A stretch of DNA of 64,000 nt from Novipirellula aureliae. Lineage in GTDB: Bacteria; Planctomycetota; Planctomycetia; Pirellulales; Pirellulaceae. Under the pieces are notes generated by a model. That model ran no database searches and was not told the DNA's origin. It worked only from the letters and a program-made list of their open reading frames with translations. The stretch covers positions 581,132-645,131 of the forward strand of contig NZ_SJPY01000001.1 of assembly GCF_007860185.1 (NCBI RefSeq), read 5' to 3'. How positions within the stretch are numbered: position 1 is the first letter of the stretch; every line of letters starts with the position of its first letter. Below are positions 19,151 through 28,670 of the stretch, piece after piece. Both the position numbers and the translations under genes were made by a program.

Positions 19151-20206
19151 ATGAAACGGAATTTACGAAGACGACTTCGAAAGGACTCAGAAGTGGCTGA
19201 CCTCGCGTTACCTCTTACCGAAATAGCGGAAAGCAATCCAGCGCCCTCTCCAATCCCCTTTGGCGAAGCCACCCAGCAAGTGATTAATGAAGTCACGCAA
19301 GGCGACATGTCGGGCGTGATCGAGTATGCGACGTTACATCTCGTCCCCCAATTGCTGCTCGCTGCAGTCGGTCTAGGGGTCATTTTTATTGGTTATTTGG
19401 TTGCCAGCTATTTGTCGCGGATCATCAGCAAACCGGTATGCCGGCGTGTCGATGAAACACTTGGCAAGTTCGTCGGGAAGGTCGTGTTCTACTGCGTCCT
19501 TGCAGCTGTCGTCGGTGCGGTATTGTCGAAGATGGGAGCCCCACTTGGTGGCTTGGCGGCGATGTTGGCGGCAGCGGGTTTTGCAATCGGCTTAGCCTTT
19601 CAAGGCACCCTTAGCAACTTCGCATCAGGTGTATTGATGTTGGTCTTTCGTCCCTTCAAAGTGGGTGATTTCGTCAATGCCGCTGGAGTGATGGGCAAAG
19701 TCAACGAAATCGATTTGTTCACGACGACTCTCGATACGCCTGATAATCGCCGAATCATCGTCCCCAACAGTTCGATATCGAGTGCGATCATCGAGAATAT
19801 CAGCCACCACAAACATCGACGAATCGAAGTCCCCGTTGGAGTTTCCTATTCCGCAGACATTGCTGCCACTCGCCATGCACTCAACGCAGCGTTAGCAAAA
19901 TTTGAAGACGAAATCGTTCAGGGCGAAGGCCGAAATTCTGCAGTGGTGCTCAGCAATCTGGGGCCGAGCAGCGTCGATTGGTTGGTCCGAATGTGGGTCA
20001 ATTCAAGCGATTTTTGGCGACTGAAAGAGGGCCTGGTTGGCGAGGTCAAACAGCAACTCGATTCCGCCGCGATCAGCATTCCATTCCCACAAATGGACGT
20101 CCATTTGCATCAAGTAAACGGGGACGAAGAGGCATCACGATCACGGCCCAAGATCCGACCCGTCCGGCGAGAATTTGAAGCGTCCTCCAACCGTCAAGCA
20201 TCGTAA
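19151..20206 (+). CDS. MscS-family mechanosensitive channel
   Basis: A 351-aa inner-membrane channel that releases solutes on osmotic downshock. Two or three membrane helices come first (LLLAAVGLGVIFIGYLVASY, then VVFYCVLAAVVGAVLSKMG). The pore-lining TM3 is glycine/alanine-rich (LAAMLAAAGFAIGLAFQG) and is followed by the signature LMLVFRPFKVGDFVNAAG. The cytoplasmic beta domain follows with IVPNSSISSAIIENIS. The ATG at 19151 sits 7 bp after an AAGG. The C-terminal tail is basic and charged. Family size is as expected for the E. coli MscS type. Confidence 0.95.
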   Translation: MKRNLRRRLRKDSEVADLALPLTEIAESNPAPSPIPFGEATQQVINEVTQGDMSGVIEYATLHLVPQLLLAAVGLGVIFIGYLVASYLSRIISKPVCRRVDETLGKFVGKVVFYCVLAAVVGAVLSKMGAPLGGLAAMLAAAGFAIGLAFQGTLSNFASGVLMLVFRPFKVGDFVNAAGVMGKVNEIDLFTTTLDTPDNRRIIVPNSSISSAIIENISHHKHRRIEVPVGVSYSADIAATRHALNAALAKFEDEIVQGEGRNSAVVLSNLGPSSVDWLVRMWVNSSDFWRLKEGLVGEVKQQLDSAAISIPFPQMDVHLHQVNGDEEASRSRPKIRPVRREFEASSNRQAS

Positions 20207-20280
20207 AATGATCCACCGTAGCGAAAGCCGCCAAGACGTTCGAGGAAGGGGAACACGGATTGACCTTTCAGCGTCGTCCC

Positions 20281-20967
20281 CTACGGCAGCGGGGTCAGCT
20301 CAATCTTGCGGAACTCGACTTCCGAGCCTTCGGCTTGAATCGCGATTTGGCCTTCGCTGGCGGTTGCGCCGGTTCCATGGTTAACCAGGTCGCCGTTGAC
20401 CCAAACCTTGATGCTATTTCCCTCACACTCGATCACCATCTTATTCCACTCGCCAGCCGGTTTTTCAGAATCATCGGTCAAGTTGAGAATTCGGCGAGTC
20501 TTTTTCCCATCAACGCCCCAATTTTCTTTGGGACCGCGCCGCTCGACCATATTGGGCACGGTGATGTCTTCACCGATACACCAAAAATCACCTGCCTGTA
20601 GGTGTTGCATTTGCACTTCAACCGATTGCGGGAACATGCTGTAAAGTCTTCGCGGCTTAGAGGCATGGACGAGGACGCCACAGTTACCTGGTTTGGCTGA
20701 AAAGCGATACTCAACCTCCAACCGGTAGTCCTTGTAGACCTTGTCGGTAATCAAATGGCCACGGGGCGTGCCGAGGCTAACCAAGAGGCCATCGCGGACG
20801 ATAAATGAATCTGGCACGCTGGGATCTTTGTCCTTTGCCGGGACGTCGGTATGCCAGCCTGATAAATCGAGGCCGTTAAACAGTTCAATGGTGGGCGACT
20901 CGGCAGCGAGGTTGGAGACAAAAAGTGTCATTGTCAAAACCGAGGCGATCGACAGCTTCACAAACAT
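20281..20967 (-). CDS. Secreted DUF1080 (3-keto-disaccharide hydrolase-like) protein
   Basis: A 228-aa protein with signal peptide (KLSIASVLTMTLFVSNLAAE) and a single DUF1080 jelly-roll domain: IELFNGLDLSGWHTD, DSFIVRDGLLVSLG, EYRFSAKPGNCGVLVHAS and the terminal EIAIQ-type GQIAIQAEGSEVEFRKIEL. The family is now called 3-keto-disaccharide hydrolase, but activity is shown for few members. It is massively expanded in planctomycetes. The ATG at 20967 follows AAGGAACTG and is preferred to a GTG one codon earlier. It faces mscS convergently. Confidence 0.93.
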   Translation of the reverse strand: MFVKLSIASVLTMTLFVSNLAAESPTIELFNGLDLSGWHTDVPAKDKDPSVPDSFIVRDGLLVSLGTPRGHLITDKVYKDYRLEVEYRFSAKPGNCGVLVHASKPRRLYSMFPQSVEVQMQHLQAGDFWCIGEDITVPNMVERRGPKENWGVDGKKTRRILNLTDDSEKPAGEWNKMVIECEGNSIKVWVNGDLVNHGTGATASEGQIAIQAEGSEVEFRKIELTPLP

Positions 20968-21119
20968 CACAGTTCCTTGAAGAAAGGGAGGTGGGGAAAC
21001 GACAAGTTTAACCAGTCCCGACGTATTTTGCAGCCCTTTAATCGGTCAGGAGTAGAGCGAAAACGGGTGGAATGGGCAAAAGGAAAGGAAAAATGTGAGC
21101 AGACCAGTCGTCTTTGGAC

Positions 21120-21149
21120 TTGACGAGTCACCGGTCAAAGAACTAAATT
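21120..21149 (+). promoter_or_regulatory. Possible sigma-70 promoter for tRNA-Ala
   Basis: TTGACG at 21120-21125 is followed after 18 bp by TAAATT at 21144-21149, about 25 bp before the tRNA. The -10 match is weak. Confidence 0.4.
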
Positions 21150-21174
21150 CTCGTTCGTCCATAAGGACGGTTTT

Positions 21175-21247
21175 GGGGGATTAGCTCAGTTGGGAGAGCG
21201 ACGCGCTGGCAGCGCGTAGGTCATCGGTTCAAGTCCGTTATCCTCCA
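21175..21247 (+). tRNA. tRNA-Ala (anticodon GGC)
   Basis: A 73-nt cloverleaf reads by eye. The acceptor stem GGGGGAT pairs with ATCCTCC, with one G-T pair. The D arm GCTC...GAGC is normal. The anticodon stem ACGCG/CGCGT holds the loop CTGGCAG, giving anticodon GGC, which reads alanine GCC and GCU. The T arm ATCGG/CCGTT carries the TTCAAGT loop and has one T-T mismatch. The discriminator is A and CCA is not encoded. Confidence 0.95.
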
Positions 21248-21250
21248 CTC

Positions 21251-21288
21251 AAAAAGCCGCTTGTGATTTCACGAGCGGCTTTTTTCGT
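21251..21288 (+). terminator. Rho-independent terminator after tRNA-Ala
   Basis: AAAAAGCCGCTTGTG and CACGAGCGGCTTTTTT form a strong GC stem with a T-tract, 3 bp after the tRNA. Confidence 0.9.
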
Positions 21289-21480
21289 GCGCTGAAGTCG
21301 TTCAAGACCAATGGTTTACGGCGTTTCCTGGCCCTAGCCGCTTTCATGGGGACAAGTGCGTGGGTCAGGAAATGGGGTGGATTTTGGGTCGGATTGGGTC
21401 CCGAAAACTTGCTTCTCTAGAGTCAGTATGATCGTGATCTGACCGCCGAAAAATGACTGGGCTACTCATCGTCGGCAAGC

Positions 21481-21744
21481 TCATCGAGCCTGTGGGCGCA
21501 ACTCCAGAATCGCAGCTTTCAAAGCCGCATATCGTGGATCTGAATAGCGATTGGTGATCGACGTGCGTGACACCTTTCTGGCGTTGGACAGGTCGGCAAA
21601 TTCAACACCGTACTTTTGGCGAAGGAGATTTGGCAGCACCTTCCGAAGATTATTGAACGGGTGTTTCGGGAAGCTCGGATCAATGCGTTGGACTCTCGTG
21701 ATGACACCCGGTCTTTCCGTTCGGTACTTCTCCCCACCACTTCG
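21481..21744 (-). pseudogene. Probable tyrosine-recombinase C-terminal remnant
   Basis: An 88-codon stretch without a start codon, closed upstream by a TGA at 21745-21747. Read on the minus strand it contains FNNLRKVLPNLLRQKYGVEF and SITNRYSDPRYAALKAAI. The spacing of LRK, a leucine pair and a later RY resembles the C-terminal box (HxLRxT...LGH...Y) of planctomycete phage-type integrases. The catalytic His is not evident and there is no N-terminal part, so it is called a degraded fragment. It abuts the duplicated repeat cassettes. The assignment is tentative. Confidence 0.4.
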
Positions 21745-21797
21745 TCATCCGCTGGGCTGAGTTGCGTTGCTCGGTCCGATAGGCTTTGGAATCTAAC

Positions 21798-22477
21798 GCC
21801 GTTGGCGTGAACGTGCGCAAATACCGCAACGCGGTTACATTCCGTAGCCCAGGGTCGCGCAAGCGCACCCTGGGTCGACGATGCCTCCGGTAACCATGAA
21901 CCCCAACGGGGTTCGACAACGCGTGTGGTGCTGGCGGTTGTCAAACCCCGTTGGGGTTTTTCGTTTTCGTTGGTGCCGGCAACCCAGGGTGCGCCGGGGC
22001 GGCGACCCTGGGCTTTGGAATTTAACGCCGTTGGCGTAAACGTGTGCGATACCGCGACGTTCAATGATTTTGTCGTGTTCCAAACCGAATGGCGTTGGCG
22101 TAAAGGTGTGCGATACCGCGACGTTCAATGGTTTTGTCGTGTTTCAAACCGAATGGCGTTGGCGTAAAGGTGCGCAAATACCGCAACGCGGTTACATTCC
22201 GTAGCCCAGGGTCGCGCAAGCGCACCCTGGGTCGCCGATGCCTCTGGTAACCATGAACCCCAACGGGGTTCGACAACGCGTGTGGTGCTGGCGGTTGTCA
22301 AACCCCGTTGGGGTTTTTCGTTTTCGTTGGTGCCGGCAACCCAGGGTGCGCCGGGGCGGCGACCCTGGGCTTTGGAATTTAACGCCGTTGGCGTAAACGT
22401 GCGCGATACCGCGACGTTCAATGATTTTGTCGTGTTCCAAACCGAATGGCGTTGGCGTGAACATGCGCGATACCGCG
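21798..22477. repeat. Two direct copies of a ~320-bp modular palindromic cassette
   Basis: Segments 21798-22118 and 22155-22477 are near-identical direct repeats with a period of 357 bp. Each contains facing modules: CAGGGTCGCGCAAGCGCACC with its partner near GGTGCGCCGGGGCGGCGACC, and CCCCAACGGGG with CCCCGTTGGGG. Short palindromes of the AACGCCGTTGGCGT type punctuate the ends. A related unit (AATGGCGTTGGCGTAAAGGT) occurs between and after the copies. Open frames through it are repeat translations, not genes. Confidence 0.85.
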
Positions 22478-22561
22478 AAATCGACTGAGAGGGAGCAATG
22501 TTGTACCGTGGAGTCTATGCCAGCCTACACACAGACCAGGATGGTTGCCATTGGAGTGTAG

Positions 22562-22969
22562 CTACTTGTCCTTGATTGGCACGGGTCGGCGAGTTTTACC
22601 AGTTGATTCAATCGCAACGTAAGTCACCTCCGCTTCAGTGAGTTTCTCGATCTGTCCATCTCGTTCTGCTTCCACTTCAACATGGATCGTAATCGAAGTT
22701 CTTCCCATTTGAACCAGCGTTGTCCAAAAGCTCACCACGTTTCCCACAAAAACAGGACGATGGAACTCGACGCTTTTCATGCCAACGGTGACGATTGATT
22801 TTGGTCCGTAACCTGCCGTCCTGATCTCATGGTACGCCCCCACCGCCCCTGCTTGATCGATGTAACTGAGAAGCACGCCACCGAAAATGGTCCCGTGAGG
22901 ATTTGTGTCTCTCGGCATCATCACGACCTTGATTGCCATGTGTCGGTCGTAGGTAGCTTTGTCGGACAC
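22562..22969 (-). CDS. Acyl-CoA thioesterase, hotdog fold (YciA-like)
   Basis: A 135-aa single hotdog domain that hydrolyses acyl-CoA in the cytoplasm. Signature segments are NPHGTIFGGVLLSYIDQAG, which carries the family's catalytic Asp, and VEFHRPVFVGNVVSFWTTL. The segment EVEAERDG and the downstream TEAEVTYVAIE also fit. Start is a GTG at 22969; an ATG lies 9 codons on but would cut into the fold. It lies between the repeat cassettes and the DUF1592 gene. The substrate chain length is not predictable. Confidence 0.9.
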   Translation of the reverse strand: MSDKATYDRHMAIKVVMMPRDTNPHGTIFGGVLLSYIDQAGAVGAYHEIRTAGYGPKSIVTVGMKSVEFHRPVFVGNVVSFWTTLVQMGRTSITIHVEVEAERDGQIEKLTEAEVTYVAIESTGKTRRPVPIKDK

Positions 22970-23282
22970 GGGTATACCTAAGTCGAATTCAGATTGTGGG
23001 GATTGAGGAACGTGGTTGTGTTAAAACATCTCATATACGGAAAACTTTCGCAATCAGGAGTGAAATACTGGCTAGACAACCCAAGGCAATGACGCGTCCT
23101 CCATGGCATAAACTCGACGGTTTGCGTCGCAAATCGAAGGATCCCGGGGGGATCGGTAGGTCACCTGTGAAAGGGTAAAAAGTGTCACACTTTGGAATCT
23201 CGTGACAAATTATAGGAACAGGGACACCGTTCTCAAAGCGTCAAGATTGGACGCCCCTCCCCGCGATGAGACACAAGCAATC
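22970..23282. other. Intergenic region, no gene
   Basis: About 310 bp between divergent genes. It should hold both promoters. I see no convincing repeat, operator or gene. Confidence 0.5.
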
Positions 23283-26099
23283 ATGAATCTTATCCAAAAA
23301 TACCTTCATTCGATGAGCTTCCATCGGTCGATCGGACTGGTGTTTTTCGGCAGCGTTTTGTCTGGCATGCCAATGCCGAGTGAGGCAATGGCCCAAGAAA
23401 TCGCTGCGGCGCACGGGCTATCGCTAGAGCAAGTTAAAGCATCGGGAAGGCAGCGTTCGATTTACCGCAAGCCCGTTCTGGAAGCGAAGGCCTATGAGTC
23501 GCCGGAGGCGAACGTGCAAGCGTTTCGGGCAGAGATCGAGCCGATCTTACGAGAGTCCTGCTACGATTGTCACGGACCGGAGACCGCCGAGGGTGATTTG
23601 CGAGTGGACGCGTTGGACCCCGATCTCTTTCGCGGGGAAGACGTGAGTTGGTGGCTGGAGGTTTCCGCGGCTGTCAACAACGGCGAAATGCCTCCCGAGG
23701 ATGGTCCTGAGCTAGCGGACGAAGACCGCAGCAGGATCATCGATTGGCTTTCCACCGAGATCCAGATCGCTTCGCAGGCGCGACGTGACGAGCAGGGGCA
23801 TTCGTCGTTTCGTCGGATGACGCGTTACGAATACAATTACGCGCTACAGGATTTGCTTGGGCTTGAATTGGATTTTGCGAAGGACTTGCCGCCAGACCCC
23901 GTTTCCGAGGATGGTTTCAAGAACAGTTCTGAAATGCTGCAGATGACGCCCAAGCAATACGCTGACTACATGAATTTGAACCGCAGCGCGTTGAATCGAG
24001 CGACGGTGCGTGGTGACCGTCCCGAGATGCTGTACTGGGGAATCACCGCGAAGCGGGCAGCAACCCGGAGAATTAAAACGCGTCAGGAGCTCGATGCTGA
24101 AATCGGACGGGTTGCCGAAACGATTGGCGAGGTGATTGCTGAGGAGCAATTTGAAGAGGAGGATGAAGAGAAGGAGGAGGAAGATGAAGAGAAGAAAGAG
24201 GTCGCTGAGGTGCGTCCAACGGCGCGGCCAGCGGCAGCGAGAGGTGGCCGCGGCGGGCGTGGTGGTCAAAGTGCGCACTACTTGAACATGGAAACGGGTG
24301 AGACGTCAGCGGCGAGCTGGGCTTTCCGCCGGGCGGTCCATGCGTGGACGCCCACCAGTGTACCTCCCGCCTTGCCTGAGCCATCGGAGTACATTGTGGT
24401 GCTTCCGTCAGGTCAGCGGTTTGTGGTCGATCTCGGCAATCGGATCCCGGATGAGGGGATACTTCGCGTGCGGCTCCGTGCGTCACGAGTCTCCGATGAC
24501 GACAATTCGATCCCCAGTGTCGCTTTGGAGTTCGGCTGGCAGGGCAGCAATAACTCGAAGGGGTCGGTGAGAATCAGTCAGCATGATCTTGAGATCGATG
24601 CGTCACCTGGAGAGCCGCAGTTCTATCAATGGGATATCCCCCTGAGTGAGATTTACCCTCGTAATCCGGTGCGAAAGACGGTGGCATTGGGTGCTCCAAA
24701 GCTTACGAATCCGTCCGAATACATTCGGCTGCACAATACATCGTTGTCACCAACGGCTGGCATTCAGTTCGATTACATTGAGGTGTCGGCGCCTGTGTAC
24801 GAACAATGGCCGCCCGCTTCGCACAAGCGAATTTTTATCGGCAGCGAGAACAGCGACGACGAAGACGTGTACGCACGCGAGATCGTGTCGCAGTTTATGA
24901 AGCGGGCTTGGCGGCACAGCGTCAGCGCGGCGGAGGTCGACCGCAAGATGGAGTATTTTGCTCGCGTACGCCCTCTTTGCGAGGACTTTCAACAAGCCGT
25001 GATTGAAGTGTTGGCCACGGTGTTGTCATCCCCGCGATTTCTGTATCTGGTTCAATCCGATCGGTCGACGGCGGACAGCGACCGCACGCTCGACCCGTTC
25101 GAGTTGGCGACTCGTCTTTCCATGTTCCTCTGGTGCAGTACGCCCGATGACGAACTATTGGACTTGGCGGCGCAGGGGCGACTCGGTGACAAGGACGAAT
25201 TGGTCCGTCAGACGCATCGTATGCTTGCCGATCCGCGGCATGAGCGTTTTTCGGAGCACTTTGTGCGGCAATGGTTAAACATGGAGTTGCTTGATTATCT
25301 GACGGTCGATCGGTCAACCTATCCGCAATTCGACGGGACCTTAAAGGATGCGATGCAACAAGAGCCAATCGCGTTTTTCGAAGAGATGTTGCAGAATGAT
25401 CGCAGCGTGTTGGATTTTCTCCACGCCGATTACGCGATGGTCAATGAGCGTCTGGCCCGGCATTACGGGATCAGCGACGTGTCTGGAATACACTTCCAAA
25501 AGGTATCGTTGAATTTGGCGGAGGATCGCGGCGGGTTGTTGACCATGGCTGGGTTATTGGCAATGAATTCCGATGGCAAAGATTCCCATCCGCTCAAACG
25601 CAGCATTTGGTTGCTTGAGAGCGTATTGAATGATCCGCCGCCACCACCACCGCCGTCGGTCCCCGAGATTGATTTGGCGGATCCCGAGATCTTGAAACTC
25701 ACCATCAAAGAGCGGATGGAGGATCACCGAAACCAAGCGGCTTGCATGTCGTGTCACGTCAAGATCGACCCGTGGGGGATCGCATTGGAGAATTTCGATG
25801 CGGTTGGCAGATGGCGTGATCAGATCAAAGGCGAGGCTATCGACGCGTCGAGTGACTTATTCAACCAGCATACTCTTGACGGGATCGAGGGGCTGAAACG
25901 CTATCTGCTTGCCAACCGGCAAGACCAATTCGCTCGTGCGATTGTCCACAAAATGACCACCTTCGCTCTAGGGCGGCCGCTGACGTTCAGTGACCGCGCG
26001 AGCGTTGACGGTTTGACTGCTGAACTTCGGAAAAAAGAAGACGGACTTGCGTCGCTCGTTGCCTTGATTGTGGCTAGCGATCTTTTTCAGTCGCGATAG
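23283..26099 (+). CDS. Planctomycete cytochrome with DUF1587/1592/1588/1585 domains
   Basis: A secreted 938-aa protein. The ATG at 23283 begins a signal peptide (SIGLVFFGSVLSGMPMPSEAMA). A c-type heme motif CYDCH lies in LRESCYDCHGPETAEG near residue 84. DUF1587 (RRMTRYEYNYALQDLLGLE) follows. An acidic Glu/Lys run and a GGRGGRGG stretch form a flexible linker. DUF1592 (FELATRLSMFLWCSTPDDELL), DUF1588 (GLLTMAGLLAMNSDGKDSHP; second CMSCH in ACMSCHVKIDPWGIALENFD) and DUF1585 close it. A proline run sits at about residue 785. These proteins always pair with a DUF1552 partner, here 84 bp downstream. They are thought to be periplasmic redox proteins; the substrate is unknown. Confidence 0.93.
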   Translation: MNLIQKYLHSMSFHRSIGLVFFGSVLSGMPMPSEAMAQEIAAAHGLSLEQVKASGRQRSIYRKPVLEAKAYESPEANVQAFRAEIEPILRESCYDCHGPETAEGDLRVDALDPDLFRGEDVSWWLEVSAAVNNGEMPPEDGPELADEDRSRIIDWLSTEIQIASQARRDEQGHSSFRRMTRYEYNYALQDLLGLELDFAKDLPPDPVSEDGFKNSSEMLQMTPKQYADYMNLNRSALNRATVRGDRPEMLYWGITAKRAATRRIKTRQELDAEIGRVAETIGEVIAEEQFEEEDEEKEEEDEEKKEVAEVRPTARPAAARGGRGGRGGQSAHYLNMETGETSAASWAFRRAVHAWTPTSVPPALPEPSEYIVVLPSGQRFVVDLGNRIPDEGILRVRLRASRVSDDDNSIPSVALEFGWQGSNNSKGSVRISQHDLEIDASPGEPQFYQWDIPLSEIYPRNPVRKTVALGAPKLTNPSEYIRLHNTSLSPTAGIQFDYIEVSAPVYEQWPPASHKRIFIGSENSDDEDVYAREIVSQFMKRAWRHSVSAAEVDRKMEYFARVRPLCEDFQQAVIEVLATVLSSPRFLYLVQSDRSTADSDRTLDPFELATRLSMFLWCSTPDDELLDLAAQGRLGDKDELVRQTHRMLADPRHERFSEHFVRQWLNMELLDYLTVDRSTYPQFDGTLKDAMQQEPIAFFEEMLQNDRSVLDFLHADYAMVNERLARHYGISDVSGIHFQKVSLNLAEDRGGLLTMAGLLAMNSDGKDSHPLKRSIWLLESVLNDPPPPPPPSVPEIDLADPEILKLTIKERMEDHRNQAACMSCHVKIDPWGIALENFDAVGRWRDQIKGEAIDASSDLFNQHTLDGIEGLKRYLLANRQDQFARAIVHKMTTFALGRPLTFSDRASVDGLTAELRKKEDGLASLVALIVASDLFQSR

Positions 26100-26183
26100 C
26101 GATTTTGGACGCCTGTCGCGGAGGAGTCGACTTGCCGTTCCCTCGGCTTTTTAACCAACCTGGATGTAGGATCTAAACCAACC

Positions 26184-27584
26184 ATGAAAACCAAACTTTC
26201 AGCGCTTGACCGTCGGAATTTCCTTCGTGGGGTAGGCGGTTTTGCACTTGCGCTGCCGGCCTTCGAGACATTTTCCGGGACCGCTGCTGCCGCCGAGAAT
26301 ATCTCTCGTCGCAAACGGCTGGCCTGTTTCTACTTGCCCAACGGTGTGCCAATGCCTCGCAAGGACGACCCGGCCTACGAGGATTGGTCTTGGTTTCCAC
26401 AAGGTTCAGGAAAAAATTTCAAGCTCAGCAAATGCCTTGATCCTCTGGAGCCGCTACGCGAGCAGATGACGGTGTTTTCTGGTCTGTCGCACCCGGCGGT
26501 ACGCAATGTCCACGGCCATTCCAATGCGGACCAGTTTCTCACCGGCGCGGACACTGGCGGCAGCGGCGATTACAAGAACTCAATCTCGATGGACCAGATG
26601 TACGCGGCTCATGTCGGCGAACAGACTCGCGTCGCGTCGCTCGTGATGTCGACCGATGGAGGTGCGGGGACACCTCGAGGTGCTCACACGATGTCGTTCG
26701 CTGCGAATGGACGTGCCATCCCAGCGGAGAACAAACCGAAGCGAATTTTCGACACGCTGTTCGTGAAAGATGACGGCAACGCGGCACGGCGTTTGTCGCT
26801 CAACACCAGCGCGCTGGACGAACTGATGGGCGATGCCCAGTCGTTGCGAAAGGATCTCTCTAAGTATGACCAGCGGACGTTCGACCAGTTTCTCGATTCC
26901 GTGCGCAGTACCGAATTGAAAGTCGAGAAAGCGGCGCGATGGATCGATATGCCGCTTCCCACCGTCGATGTCGATCACCTGAATCTCGACATCACGCCCA
27001 ATGATCCGCGAGAGTATGTCCAGACGATGTACGAATTGATCTACCTCGCCTTCCACACCGATTCGACACGAGTCGCAACGTATATGATCGGCAAGGAGCT
27101 TGGTGCCGGGATCAGCGATTATCTGGCGAAGGCCGTCGGGCTTCCGCTAACGCACAAGCTGTCGCACCAAGTCAAAACGCCGGGTGGATGGAAGAATTTC
27201 GGCACGTACTGCCGATTCATCAGTGAGGAACATGGTCGCTTCCTGACCCGCTTGAAGTCGACGCCTGAGCCTGGAGGCGATGGCAGTATGCTGGACAATA
27301 CCCTGTGTCTGTTCGGTTCGGCCTCCAGCGCCTTTCACCTGTCCCGGAATTACCCACTTATCCTCGCCGGTGGTGGGCGGACGGGGATTCGTCATGGGCA
27401 ATATTTGCAATATGGTTCCACCGATCTTGATTCCATTTCGGGCATGGCCAACGATAATATCCGAAGGGTTCGGACGGAAGAGGATCCGATGGGGCGGCTG
27501 CTTCTGACGATGCTGCAGCAGTTAGGCGTCGAAACGAATGAATTCGCCGGTTGCAACCAAGTGCTACCCGAGATGTTAGCCTGA
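26184..27584 (+). CDS. DUF1552 protein, Tat-exported
   Basis: A 466-aa partner of the upstream DUF1592 cytochrome. The N-terminus has a twin-arginine signal (DRRNFLRGVGGFALALPAF). The body is the DUF1552 domain, with RLACFYLPNGVPMP, GLSHPAVRNVHGHSNADQFL, SISMDQMYAAHVG, DSTRVATYMIGKELG and the C-terminal LILAGGGRTGIRHGQYL. It resembles DUF1501/sulfatase-like alkaline-phosphatase-superfamily proteins. No catalytic function is known. Tat export suggests a folded, cofactor- or metal-loaded protein. The ATG at 26184 is the only sensible start. Confidence 0.93.
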   Translation: MKTKLSALDRRNFLRGVGGFALALPAFETFSGTAAAAENISRRKRLACFYLPNGVPMPRKDDPAYEDWSWFPQGSGKNFKLSKCLDPLEPLREQMTVFSGLSHPAVRNVHGHSNADQFLTGADTGGSGDYKNSISMDQMYAAHVGEQTRVASLVMSTDGGAGTPRGAHTMSFAANGRAIPAENKPKRIFDTLFVKDDGNAARRLSLNTSALDELMGDAQSLRKDLSKYDQRTFDQFLDSVRSTELKVEKAARWIDMPLPTVDVDHLNLDITPNDPREYVQTMYELIYLAFHTDSTRVATYMIGKELGAGISDYLAKAVGLPLTHKLSHQVKTPGGWKNFGTYCRFISEEHGRFLTRLKSTPEPGGDGSMLDNTLCLFGSASSAFHLSRNYPLILAGGGRTGIRHGQYLQYGSTDLDSISGMANDNIRRVRTEEDPMGRLLLTMLQQLGVETNEFAGCNQVLPEMLA

Positions 27585-27663
27585 TCATCCTTCTGTTCAC
27601 CGAAATGAATCGCTGACACAATCACGTCGACGGATCACCATCAAAATATTGAAAGGCATCAAG

Positions 27664-28491
27664 ATGATTTTTAAAGGTAAAGCAATCTCGCAACGACCGC
27701 TCAATCCGTGCCTCAGGGCTTTCTCGTTTTGCCTCGTTGTTTTCATTGCGTTTGGCTGGGCTGATCATGCGTTTTCGGATGATTTGCCACTGCCGACCAT
27801 GCTGGCGAAACGAGGCAAATTGATTGTGGACGATGATGGATCCATGGATCGCGGCGGCAAGACGCTGCGGAGTTTGGGCAACGGCGTGAGTCTCAAGTCC
27901 GCATTGGGAATATGGGAACGTTCGGAATCGGATGCGAATGTCTGGCGTTCCACTTGGACCGAGGGAATGGGACACCCGCCCGTCGTTGCGTATCCAGGAG
28001 TCACCGCCGACAACCTGATCGTAGAAGTCACGTTTCGTTACGGAGGAAATACAGAACCCTGGCATAGCCAGTTTTTGCGGATCGCTGCGGATCAACGTCC
28101 TCAAATCAATGGGCACATCGTATCAGCATGGGTGAACCCAGATGGTCGCTACACGAAAAAGAACAGTATCGTGCTCGAGCACGTTCCTCCGCGCGGCGAA
28201 CAAGGGATTTTGATGGACCATCAACCGCTCACCTCGGAACCCAATACTTGGTACACGGCGATCCTTGAGATTGTCGGTGATGAGACGTTGTTTCGTATGG
28301 GCGACCAGGTAGCCTACTCAAAGACAGAGGAAATCACTCTTCCCAAGAACCTTGTCTCATTGACGCTGGGCACAACTTGGCACGAGATCAAACGGGTTCG
28401 CATTTGGAATGCCGAGGCGAATCCCGATTGGGAGGCAAACAAAGCTGCGACTCTTCAATCACGTAAACCCTTTCGTCCCATCCCGCGATGA
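27664..28491 (+). CDS. Secreted concanavalin-like protein, unknown function
   Basis: A 275-aa protein with signal peptide (AFSFCLVVFIAFGWADHAFS). The mature part, with repeated beta strands such as NLIVEVTFRYGGN, NTWYTAILEIVGDETLFRMG and LVSLTLGTTWHEIKRVRIWN, looks like a single LamG/DUF1080-type jelly roll. I do not recognise an exact family. It probably binds or processes a carbohydrate. The start at 27664 is preferred to 27649 because the signal begins just after it. It lies 79 bp after the DUF1552 gene and may share its transcript. Confidence 0.7.
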   Translation: MIFKGKAISQRPLNPCLRAFSFCLVVFIAFGWADHAFSDDLPLPTMLAKRGKLIVDDDGSMDRGGKTLRSLGNGVSLKSALGIWERSESDANVWRSTWTEGMGHPPVVAYPGVTADNLIVEVTFRYGGNTEPWHSQFLRIAADQRPQINGHIVSAWVNPDGRYTKKNSIVLEHVPPRGEQGILMDHQPLTSEPNTWYTAILEIVGDETLFRMGDQVAYSKTEEITLPKNLVSLTLGTTWHEIKRVRIWNAEANPDWEANKAATLQSRKPFRPIPR

Positions 28492-28670
28492 CAAACAGAC
28501 GTCCCGCGGTGCTAGCCGTCAACTCTCGACGACTTGCTTGTGTTGAGCTTTAAGGGAGTGTGGCAGCTTTCAAATCTCTTCGTTACAATGTCTGACAGCA
28601 TCGGAGCGGATTGACTGAACCAATCGTTCGCAAATTTCCTTGATCATACTTTTTAGAGTTAGGTATCCCG

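Noticed and set aside
21519-22464. Several 60-180-codon frames on the minus strand
   Set aside because: They are translations of the duplicated palindrome cassettes; the sequences repeat between copies and lack a ribosome-binding site.
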